DNA of 32,134 bases from Verrucomicrobiota bacterium (GTDB lineage Bacteria > Verrucomicrobiota > Kiritimatiellia > SS1-B-03-39 > UBA6053): positions 1 to 32,134 of the forward strand of contig JAFIGC010000052.1 in assembly GCA_020831635.1 (NCBI GenBank), given 5' to 3'. Within the stretch, counting starts at the first letter, position 1, and every line of letters begins with the position of its first letter. The translations under genes were made by a program, and so were the position numbers. Shown here in pieces: positions 6,673 through 13,471 of this stretch. The notes under the pieces were generated by a model. It ran no database searches, was not told where the DNA came from, and saw nothing but the letters and a program-made list of their open reading frames with translations.

Positions 6673-9009
6673 ATGAGACTTCCCACACGTATTTTGGAAG
6701 ACAAAACCTATTTGCGGGCCTGTGTGCGCCGCGCGGAGGTATTGGAAGCGTCCCCACGGGCGCTGCTCTTGAAAACCTTTGCGCCGCGAAAACGGAAATC
6801 CCGGGTTTCTTCGGCGGATTCGGAGATGTTCAGTCAAGCGCAACTCGCGGGAGAAGGGGAAATTGCGGAAGGATTGCTTCGGCTGGATGTATGCGGGGAC
6901 GCGGCCATCCGCATCCGCTTTTCCGAGGGAACGGACCCCGGTTGGCGAGATGCGGGGCTGATCTGCGGGGAGATCCCCGAACCGGGAACGTGCTCTTGGG
7001 CGTCGGGGGAAAATACCCTTACCCTCATCACCGAGTTGATGAGTCTTCAAGTGAATCTGGAACCCTTTTCGCTGCACATCCGTGACCGGAACGGTCGAAC
7101 GATCACCCGCATCGGCGGGGATGAGAAAAACGGTTTCAATGATTGGGATGCCGCCAACACCGGGATTCACGATGTGCCGGGAGGCGAACGGTTGGCCACC
7201 GAAACTTTCCGCCTCGCCCATGACGAGGCGGTCTACGGTTTCGGTGAAACTTTCGTCAAACTCAACAAGGTCGGGCAAACCTTGGATCTCCTCAACACCG
7301 ACGGCAAGGGCGTGACCAGTCCGCGCACCTATAAAAGCGTCCCATTTTATTTGAGTACGCGGGGCTACGGCGTGTTTTTCCATCACACCGCCCCCCTCAC
7401 CTGCTGGGTCGGCAGCCTTTCGGCCTGCGATGTGCAAGTGGCGGTCGCTGAGAACTATTTGGACTATTTCGTGTTCACCGGAAGCCCCAAGGAGGTGCTG
7501 AATGACTACACCGCCCTCACCGGAAAAAGCCCGGTGCCGCCCAAATGGAGCTTTGGCTTTTGGCAAAGCAAGATCAGCTACCGCTCCGCCGCCGAGGCGC
7601 TGGAGGTGGTCGGCAATCTGCGGAAACATCAACTGCCCTGCGATGTCTTTCATTTCGACACCCACTGGTTCCGCACCGACTGGCTTTGCGATCTTGAATT
7701 CGATCCCGACCGGTTTCCCGATCCCGCCGGTTTTTGTAAACAGATGGCGGATCTGGGCGTGAAAATTTCCCTCTGGCAGTTGCCCTACCTGCCCGAGGGC
7801 ACCGCACTGTTCGAAAAAATCAAGGCGGTGGATGGCTTTGTGAAGAATCGGGACGGCGGGATTTACGACTGCGGCATTTGCTTTGTGGCAGGATTCAAAG
7901 GCATCGTCGGCGTGGTCGATTACACCTGCCCCGCCGCGGTTCGGATACACACCGAGGCGATCCACGCCCTGTTCCGGCTCGGGATTCGGGCCATCAAAAC
8001 CGATTTTGGTGAGGATGCGCCCCTCGACGGCGTGTATCACGACGGCACCCCCGGATACCTCATGCGCAACCGATATCCTCTGCTCTACAACCAGGCCATC
8101 GCCCGGGTCACCGAAGCGGAAACCGGCAACCCCATGGTCTGGGCCCGTTCCGCTTGGGCCGGCGGACAGCGTTTCCCGGTACACTGGGGCGGAGACAGCA
8201 CCCCCAATCCGGAAAATCTTCCTCCTCAAATGGACGGCGGCCTGTCGTTGGGCCTGTCGGGCTTTACCTTCTGGAGTCAGGATATCGGCGGTTTTCTGGG
8301 ACACACCACTGACGCGTTGCTCCGCCGCTGGATTCAGGTCGGCGTTTTCCTCTCCCACTGCCGCATCCACGGATTGGGCACACGGGAAATTTACGCCTTT
8401 GACCCCGAAACCATCCGCATCTGCAAAAAATATTTGGACCTGCGCTACCGTTTGCTGCCCTACATTTATGCGGAAGCCTTTCGCTGTGCCGACGCGGGTT
8501 TGCCCATGGCCCGGGCCCTGGTGCTCGAATTTCCCGATGATCCGACCGTGTGGAATCTGTCCGACCAATACCTCTTCGGCGAATCGCTGATGCTCGCCCC
8601 GATGTACGGGGAGGAGAATCACCGCAAGGTGTATTTTCCGGAAGGCATCTGGACCGACTGGTGGACCGGCATCCATATTCAGGGCCCACAGTGGCGAACC
8701 GTCGAAGCGGACGAAGAAACCCTCCCCTTGTACCTCCGCGAAGGGGCGATCATCCCCATGGGGCCGCCCATGTTGCATGTCGATGAGGTCAAAACCGAAA
8801 CCTTGGAGATCCGAATCGGAGCCTTTGGCCGGGACGGCGAAACCCGCTTCGATGCCAGGGTCAACGACACCGTGCTTCCTCTGCATTACACCTGCAAGGA
8901 AGGCAAGCACACCCTGAGCGCCGGGACTCCGGATACCGGAATGCAAATTATTCATGCTTGGACGGGCGATGAATGCAAACCCCTCTTTCAGTGCTCGGTT
9001 CCTTTTTAA
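6673..9009 (+). CDS. yicI: Glycoside hydrolase family 31, probable alpha-xylosidase
   Basis: This 778-aa GH31 enzyme is close in length to E. coli YicI (772 aa). Family 31 enzymes hydrolyse alpha-xylosidic or alpha-glucosidic bonds with retention. Visible are the N-terminal beta-sandwich, EAVYGFGETF (about 185-194), the barrel start PPKWSFGFWQSK, FHFDTHWFR (about 326-334), the nucleophile D444 in IKTDFGEDAP, and the acid/base region ARSAWAGGQRFPVHWGGDS with D508. The KTDFGE and FDTHW motifs favour alpha-xylosidase over alpha-glucosidase. There is no signal peptide, so it is probably cytosolic and acts on imported xyloglucan-type oligosaccharides. The start at 6673 is set by AAGGA six bases upstream. 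The regulator downstream is convergent and plausibly controls sugar use. No transporter is adjacent. Confidence 0.92.
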   Translation: MRLPTRILEDKTYLRACVRRAEVLEASPRALLLKTFAPRKRKSRVSSADSEMFSQAQLAGEGEIAEGLLRLDVCGDAAIRIRFSEGTDPGWRDAGLICGEIPEPGTCSWASGENTLTLITELMSLQVNLEPFSLHIRDRNGRTITRIGGDEKNGFNDWDAANTGIHDVPGGERLATETFRLAHDEAVYGFGETFVKLNKVGQTLDLLNTDGKGVTSPRTYKSVPFYLSTRGYGVFFHHTAPLTCWVGSLSACDVQVAVAENYLDYFVFTGSPKEVLNDYTALTGKSPVPPKWSFGFWQSKISYRSAAEALEVVGNLRKHQLPCDVFHFDTHWFRTDWLCDLEFDPDRFPDPAGFCKQMADLGVKISLWQLPYLPEGTALFEKIKAVDGFVKNRDGGIYDCGICFVAGFKGIVGVVDYTCPAAVRIHTEAIHALFRLGIRAIKTDFGEDAPLDGVYHDGTPGYLMRNRYPLLYNQAIARVTEAETGNPMVWARSAWAGGQRFPVHWGGDSTPNPENLPPQMDGGLSLGLSGFTFWSQDIGGFLGHTTDALLRRWIQVGVFLSHCRIHGLGTREIYAFDPETIRICKKYLDLRYRLLPYIYAEAFRCADAGLPMARALVLEFPDDPTVWNLSDQYLFGESLMLAPMYGEENHRKVYFPEGIWTDWWTGIHIQGPQWRTVEADEETLPLYLREGAIIPMGPPMLHVDEVKTETLEIRIGAFGRDGETRFDARVNDTVLPLHYTCKEGKHTLSAGTPDTGMQIIHAWTGDECKPLFQCSVPF

Positions 9010-9042
9010 CAGAAGGTCGCGAAGGAAGCGAAGGATGAATTT

Positions 9043-9160
9043 GACCCCAACGGGGTCCAACTCGTCAGACCGGGGCAACGCCCCGGTAATTGCCCCCCCC
9101 TCAAATGCCGACCCCAACGGGGTCGTACTCCTTCCTGAGGAATGGCATCCCATTTGGATC
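9043..9160. repeat. Triloop-hairpin repeat, copy 3
   Basis: The forward unit has hairpins at 9043-9057, 9070-9086 and 9110-9124, followed by a broken reverse hairpin near 9145-9158. It lies exactly between two convergent genes, the alpha-xylosidase and the XylR-like regulator. There it could serve as the shared transcript-end structure. The trailer CTCCTTCCTGAGGAATGGCATCCC closely matches the one after copy 2. Confidence 0.9.
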
Positions 9161-9176
9161 CGATGCCTCCTTTCTC

Positions 9177-10319
9177 TCAAACGGGAACACCGCCCGTATT
9201 TTCGCGCCATTGTTTGGGGGTCATGCCGGTTTCGCGGCGGAAGGCGGTATTGAAGGTGCGGATCTCCTCAAAGCCGGCTTCTTCTGCAATGCGCCCAATG
9301 GGCCAGTCTGTGCGGAGCAATAGTTCCCGGGCGTGATCCATTCGCAGACGCAGAATTTCTTGATAGGGGGATCGCCCGAGGATTTCCTTGAAGCGAAGTT
9401 CGAGAAGCCGTCGTGAGACCCCGGCATGGGCCGCCACCTGATCCACGTCCATGTCCTTGCCCTTGTGTTCCCGGATCCAGGAGAGCGCCTTGGCCAGGCG
9501 CGGGTCGTCCAAGGCGGTGATGTCGGTGGAACGGCGGCTCACCACCCCCAAGGGCGGCATTTCGATGCGCAGCGGTGATGGCGCGGGACTTTGGCTCAGT
9601 TCGGTCAGTAACTCCCCCACCCGCTGACCGAGGGCAAAACCGTTGAGTTCGATGCTGGAAAGGCGGGGACGGGAAAACTGACAGAGCAAAAGCGAGTTGT
9701 CCGTGCCCAACAACGCGGCCTCCTCGGGAATGCGCAGGCCCAGGGCCATGGCCGCCATGGCGATGCGGACGGCGGGCATGTCCGTGACACAGTATATGGC
9801 GAACGGCGGCGTGATACCGGCTTGCAGATGTCGGACAAGGCCTTCATACCCGCCATAATCCCAAGGGTTGAAGGTTTGAGCCGTAGTTCCCGGGGTGTTG
9901 TCCACAATCTCCTGTAAGCCCGCAAATCGTGCCTGTTGAAAATAAAAATACGGATTCTCGCTGATCGTGACCAAACGGCGGAACCCGAGTCCGCAAAGAT
10001 AACGGCCCGCGAGCCGACCCACCTCCCGGTCATCCACCACCACGCTGTGCAGGCGTGTCTCCCGGGCCCGGTTGCTCACACAGATGACCTCTCCCCTGAA
10101 TTTTTTCACCGATTCCCGTTCGCTTTCCTGGATCACGCCGCAAACCACCGCATCCGCTCCACAGTTCCAGACCTGGGGCGAATTCCAAAACAAATTCTGA
10201 TCCTGCCATTGCAACTCCCATTCCGGATGATGCTGTAAAAACTCTCCCAATCCATCGACAATATTCCGATAATGGACAATGTTTCCGCTGAGAGAAAGGG
10301 CCAGTTTTTTAGGTTTCAT
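9177..10319 (-). CDS. XylR-like transcriptional regulator (LacI-type sensor + AraC HTH)
   Basis: This 380-aa cytosolic regulator combines a periplasmic-binding-protein-like sugar sensor with two AraC helix-turn-helix units. Residues about 1-270 include VVVDDREVGRLAGRYL (compare VxxDxxxxGxxAaxhL of LacI/XylR), FAIYCVTDMPAVRIAMAA and LGTDNSLLLCQFSRPRLSSIELN. Residues about 280-375 carry MDVDQVAAHAGVSRRLLELRFKEILGRSPYQEI and PIGRIAEEAGFEEIRTFNTAFRRETGMTPKQWR. E. coli XylR has the same order. The ligand is presumably a sugar, and xylose would fit the neighbouring alpha-xylosidase, but this is inferred. It is convergent with the xylosidase and divergent from the PEP-CTERM gene, sharing the 124-bp intergenic region with it. 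Confidence 0.92.
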   Translation of the reverse strand: MKPKKLALSLSGNIVHYRNIVDGLGEFLQHHPEWELQWQDQNLFWNSPQVWNCGADAVVCGVIQESERESVKKFRGEVICVSNRARETRLHSVVVDDREVGRLAGRYLCGLGFRRLVTISENPYFYFQQARFAGLQEIVDNTPGTTAQTFNPWDYGGYEGLVRHLQAGITPPFAIYCVTDMPAVRIAMAAMALGLRIPEEAALLGTDNSLLLCQFSRPRLSSIELNGFALGQRVGELLTELSQSPAPSPLRIEMPPLGVVSRRSTDITALDDPRLAKALSWIREHKGKDMDVDQVAAHAGVSRRLLELRFKEILGRSPYQEILRLRMDHARELLLRTDWPIGRIAEEAGFEEIRTFNTAFRRETGMTPKQWRENTGGVPV

Positions 10320-10357
10320 GACCGGAGCATAGCAGAATTGCGGATTCTTTCCAGTTT

Positions 10358-10375
10358 TATACGCAAAGACGTATA
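10358..10375. promoter_or_regulatory. Candidate operator TATACG-6 nt-CGTATA
   Basis: This perfect 6-bp inverted repeat with a CAAAGA spacer lies in the divergent intergenic region between the XylR-like regulator and the PEP-CTERM gene. Its position suggests an operator for the adjacent regulator, or autoregulation. No binding data can be read from the sequence, and -35/-10 elements are not clear on either strand. Confidence 0.4.
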
Positions 10376-10443
10376 TCTTTTTGGGTCCGGGTGTGGTAAG
10401 CTTTAAACATGGTCATTAACCCATCACTCAGGAGATCCTTTCA

Positions 10444-11490
10444 ATGAAAAATATTCGGAAACCTTTATCCATGCTGACAACAGCCCTCCTCCTCGGCAGT
10501 GTGCCAATCGGAAGTGCGCAAGCTCAGGAGATTATCATCAATCAATTGGATGCCACCCGTACAGGAGACTGGAACTTTCGTGCCGAAGGTTCCAGCAACA
10601 TTACAGGCACGTATAATGGAGATGGCACGCATTTCGCCTTCAGCGGAGTTGCAGCCACGGCAACTTCAACCGCCAATTTGCCGAATGCGGGTTATTGGAG
10701 TGTGGAGATGTGGATGCCCTCGCGCTCAGCGACAAACAATGCGTTATTAACCGTACAGCAGGGTACGGCCTCCACAGCGTATCGACTCAATCAAAATGAT
10801 AGCAATGCTCGATGGTCAGGGCAATGGGTATCTTTGGGGGTGTATAATTTTGATGCCGGCAATGCCGATGTCATTCTTGACAATGCCGGTGCTTCAGGCG
10901 GGTCTGACAATGTTGCCTCCATGACGGGTGCGATGCGGTTTGCCCAGATCGGAGACGGAATCACATCGTTCGTTGCGGACAGCGTCTTCGGTCCGGTGGG
11001 AAGTGAAGGCGAGTTCTACACGGAAACGGCGGGATCCTGGATTACTTCGGGTTCCGTACCCTCAGGCACGGATGGCATTCACTCGGGATCGCACCGACTC
11101 AGCAACACCCCGGGAGCGGAAGCCGTCTTTTCCGGTTTGCCCCTTGCGGCAGGGTTATATCAACTCGACCTTACCTGGGGTGCCGGTGGTAATCGTACCG
11201 AAAATGCACTGCTCACCATCATTGATGCCGGCAATGTGACCCATCAGTTTACCATCGACCAAACTCAGGATCCTTCGGATATCAACATCAATGGGTTGAT
11301 GTGGAACCAGTATGGAACGTTCGACTTTGATTTCGCCGGAGGAGCAAGCGAAATTCGACTGTCGAGTGCTGATGGAAGTTTTCTCAGCGCCGATGCCGTC
11401 CAGTTGACCCTCATTCCCGAGCCCAGCACCTTGGTGTTGCTCGGAGTCGCCTTGGGCTCCTTGGCCCTTTTCCGACGCCGAAAATCCTGA
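10444..11490 (+). CDS. PEP-CTERM sorting-domain surface protein with two golvesin-like domains
   Basis: This 348-aa exported protein has a signal peptide (MKNIRKPLSMLTTALLLGS...AQAQ, cleavage near residue 28). Its C-terminal PEP-CTERM tail has the motif IPEPSTLVLLG, a hydrophobic stretch and a final RRRKS. Family knowledge says this tail is recognised by exosortase and that such proteins reach the outer surface or extracellular matrix. The body seems to hold two related domains, about 80-170 and 230-325. Both show the pattern ...NNALLTV..., ...QWVSLGVYNF(D)AGN..V.L... and ...(F/A)DAVQL, resembling golvesin/Xly carbohydrate-associated domains. The start has AGGAG nine bases upstream. A strong terminator follows. 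No exosortase gene is in the window. Confidence 0.85.
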   Translation: MKNIRKPLSMLTTALLLGSVPIGSAQAQEIIINQLDATRTGDWNFRAEGSSNITGTYNGDGTHFAFSGVAATATSTANLPNAGYWSVEMWMPSRSATNNALLTVQQGTASTAYRLNQNDSNARWSGQWVSLGVYNFDAGNADVILDNAGASGGSDNVASMTGAMRFAQIGDGITSFVADSVFGPVGSEGEFYTETAGSWITSGSVPSGTDGIHSGSHRLSNTPGAEAVFSGLPLAAGLYQLDLTWGAGGNRTENALLTIIDAGNVTHQFTIDQTQDPSDININGLMWNQYGTFDFDFAGGASEIRLSSADGSFLSADAVQLTLIPEPSTLVLLGVALGSLALFRRRKS

Positions 11491-11515
11491 TTTCCGACGT
11501 TCGGAAGACCTTTCC

Positions 11516-11549
11516 ACGCCGTTTCCGAGTCTCGGAAACGGCGTTTTTT
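11516..11549 (+). terminator. Intrinsic terminator after the PEP-CTERM gene
   Basis: ACGCCGTTTCCGAG (11516-11529) pairs with CTCGGAAACGGCGT (11531-11544), leaving a very small apical loop, and a run of T residues follows directly. The stem is perfect, and the site is 26 bases after the stop codon. Confidence 0.9.
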
Positions 11550-11621
11550 GGTCTGAATTGGGGGGGGGCTCGTCATCGACATCACCGCCCGGGTCCTCTT
11601 GGACAGGGCTACGGGAGAGTG

Positions 11622-11847
11622 GCATCCCGTTGGGATGCTCAATCAGGTGGGGACGGCCATTCAGGGGCGTTGCCCCTGGCTGACGAGTGGCATCCCGTTG
11701 GGATGCGATGCCTGAATCTACTCCTGATAATCAATCCAATCGGACATTTGGAATGCATATCATTGACCCCAACGGTGTCCAACCCGTCAGACCGGGGCAA
11801 CGCCCCGGTAATTGTCCACCCCCACCAACACCGACCCCAACGGGGTC
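11622..11847. repeat. Triloop-hairpin repeat cluster 4 (left flank of the transposase gene)
   Basis: The reverse unit has stems GCATCCC-GTT-GGGATGC at 11622-11638, CAGGGGC-GTT-GCCCCTG at 11662-11678 and GCATCCC-GTT-GGGATGC at 11690-11706. A 58-bp linker follows, then a forward unit at 11765-11779 (one stem mismatch), 11792-11808 and 11833-11847. The linker and the start of the forward unit are repeated on the other side of the transposase gene at about 12557-12625. Confidence 0.9.
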
Positions 11848-11856
11848 GTACCCTTC

Positions 11857-12327
11857 CTAATCCCAAATATACCGCTCGTCATAAGGAATTTGATGTTTTT
11901 CCAAAAACGCGCGGTATTCCTCTTGAAACGTCTTTTTCCGATGATGTTCCTCTTGTTGTTCAATATAACGGATCACCTTGGAGATGTTGGATTCACTCAC
12001 CGAGAACGCACCGTATCCGGTTTGCCAGGCAAACTTCCTCAGCATGGAGTCGCTCCATTCCACCGCGTGTTCTTTGACCCAGGCGGATGAGTCTTTTTTG
12101 ACGTTCTTCACCACGTCCGCCACACTTTGGGTGCGGCCCAGCAAAAACAAACTGTGCACATGATCGGGCATGACCTTGGTGCGAATGGAGGGACAATCAA
12201 GTTGCTTGAAGATCCCCACTTGGTAAGCGACCACACGGACCCTCATCTCCTCACTCGTCAGGAAAGGATGGCGGTTTTTTGTGCTGTAGATCAAATGAAT
12301 GGCGATTTTGGATATGGATTGCGGCAT
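11857..12327 (-). CDS. IS200-like / REP-associated tyrosine transposase (RAYT)
   Basis: This 156-aa Y1-type single-strand DNA transposase has the HUH metal motif as PDHVHSLFLL (HVH at 56-58) and the catalytic tyrosine Y121 in SKVIRYIEQQEEHH. The segment FAWQTGYGAFSVSES and the C-terminal EEYRAFLEKHQIPYDERYIWD are typical of the stand-alone IS200-like proteins found with REP palindromes. No TnpB partner is present. Hairpin repeats flank it on both sides, beginning 10 bp after its stop codon and about 70 bp before its start. That is the context expected of a transposase that acts on those repeats. Both catalytic motifs look intact. Confidence 0.9.
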   Translation of the reverse strand: MPQSISKIAIHLIYSTKNRHPFLTSEEMRVRVVAYQVGIFKQLDCPSIRTKVMPDHVHSLFLLGRTQSVADVVKNVKKDSSAWVKEHAVEWSDSMLRKFAWQTGYGAFSVSESNISKVIRYIEQQEEHHRKKTFQEEYRAFLEKHQIPYDERYIWD

Positions 12328-12399
12328 GAGAACATAAAAGGGTATGTATGTATATCATTCAAGATGAAATTTGATTTTTTTCCGATTGGGGGAGGAGTG

Positions 12400-12693
12400 G
12401 CATCCCGTTGGGATGCTCGATTGGGTGGGGTTTGGCGGTCCAGGGGTGTTGCCCCTGGCTGACGGGTTTCATCCCGTTGGGATGCGATGCGGGGATCTAC
12501 CCACGACCGCAATACGGCGGAATTGACGATCCGTTCCGTAGCATCCCGTTGGCATACGATGCCTGAATCTACTCCTGATAATTCAATCGGACATTTGGAA
12601 TGCATATCATTGACCCCAACGGGGTCCAACTCGTCAGACCGGGGCAACGCCCCGGGAATCGTCCCCGCCTCAAATGCCGACCCCAACGGGGTC
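12400..12693. repeat. Triloop-hairpin repeat cluster 5 (right flank of the transposase gene)
   Basis: The reverse unit has stems at 12400-12416, 12440-12458 (one mismatch) and 12470-12484, then a broken GCATCCCGTTGGCAT at 12541. The forward unit lies at 12612-12626, 12639-12655 and 12679-12693. Bases about 12557-12625 closely duplicate 11702-11778 (CGATGCCTGAATCTACTCCT and onwards), so the transposase gene sits between long direct repeats. Confidence 0.9.
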
Positions 12694-12755
12694 GCACTCT
12701 TTTTACCCTGTGAAGAACACAAAAAAACCGGCAAATATAGCCAAGGCTCTGCAAA

Positions 12756-12806
12756 GCGGTAGCTTCGTTGCACTCGCTACCGCACTCCAAAGACGCTGCG
12801 CGTCGC
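12756..12806. repeat. Two short hairpins downstream of the macro-domain gene
   Basis: GCGGTAGC (12756-12763) pairs with GCTACCGC (12776-12783), and GACGC-TGC-GCGTC follows near 12794-12806. They lie in the 3' flank of the long minus-strand operon and may help end its transcript. A T-run on the minus strand is not obvious, so this is weak as a terminator. Confidence 0.4.
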
Positions 12807-12829
12807 AAAACCATTCGCGGGTCTAAACT

Positions 12830-13465
12830 TTAGCAAAGAATCCGCCGATACCATTCCGCATCCGCGTCGGAAAAACAGCAAAAGGTCACGTCGAGTTGTT
12901 TTCCATGCCGTTGCAAAAACTCGATGACGGTTTTCACGGCGATTTCCGCGGCCTCTTCTTTGGGAAAATGATACACGCCGGTACTGATGCAGGGAAAGGC
13001 GATGCTTTGTATCTCGTCATGGTCCCTGGCGATTTCCAGACAGCGTTTGTAACAGGAGGCGAGGAGGTCGGCTTCGCTTTTGCCGCCCCCTTTCCATACG
13101 GGTCCCACGGTATGAATGACGTATTTCGCGGGAAGTCGAAAGCCGGGCGTGAGTTTGGCTTCACCGGTTTTGCATCCGCCCAGCGGCACGCAGGCGGCCA
13201 ACAGTCGGGGTCCGGCGGCGCGGTGAATGGCGCCATCCACGCCCCCGCCCCCCAAGAGGGTCCGGTTGGCGGCATTCACTATCGCATCGACCTCCTGGCG
13301 GGTGATGTCCCCATGGACGACTTGGATGGGCAGACTCCGGTCATTTCCGCCAAACTCCCCGCAGCAGGAATTTCCCTCGAAATAGCAGTCGGCACAAAGC
13401 CACTGCTCGCCCAGACGTTTGGCACCCGGTTTTCCGCAGCGGTCGCATGTTTCTGGTTTCATCAT
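12830..13465 (-). CDS. Macro-domain protein with N-terminal Cys-rich module
   Basis: This protein of about 211 aa has two parts. The first 40 residues have CDRC, LCADC and SCCGEFGG (paired cysteines C-x2-C, C-x2-C, CC), a likely zinc-binding knuckle. The rest is a macro domain of the YmdB/MacroD type: VHGDITRQEVDAIVNAAN, LLGGGGVDGAIHRAAGP, GCKTGEAKLTPGFRLPAKYVIHTVGPVW and FPCISTGVYHFPKEEAAEIA. Macro domains of this class bind ADP-ribose and often deacetylate O-acetyl-ADP-ribose or remove ADP-ribose. The NAAN and GGGGVDGAIH loops are intact. The start is ATG at 13465 or 13462. A TTG at 13471 touches the stop of the SecA-like gene. It is the last gene of the export operon, and its role there is unknown. 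Confidence 0.85.
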   Translation of the reverse strand: MMKPETCDRCGKPGAKRLGEQWLCADCYFEGNSCCGEFGGNDRSLPIQVVHGDITRQEVDAIVNAANRTLLGGGGVDGAIHRAAGPRLLAACVPLGGCKTGEAKLTPGFRLPAKYVIHTVGPVWKGGGKSEADLLASCYKRCLEIARDHDEIQSIAFPCISTGVYHFPKEEAAEIAVKTVIEFLQRHGKQLDVTFCCFSDADAEWYRRILC

Positions 13466-13471
13466 AGCCAA

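Noticed and set aside
6409-9210. 933-aa open frame on the minus strand opposite the alpha-xylosidase gene
   Set aside because: It is antisense to a clear GH31 gene, has no recognisable domain, and runs into repeats. It reflects codon bias.
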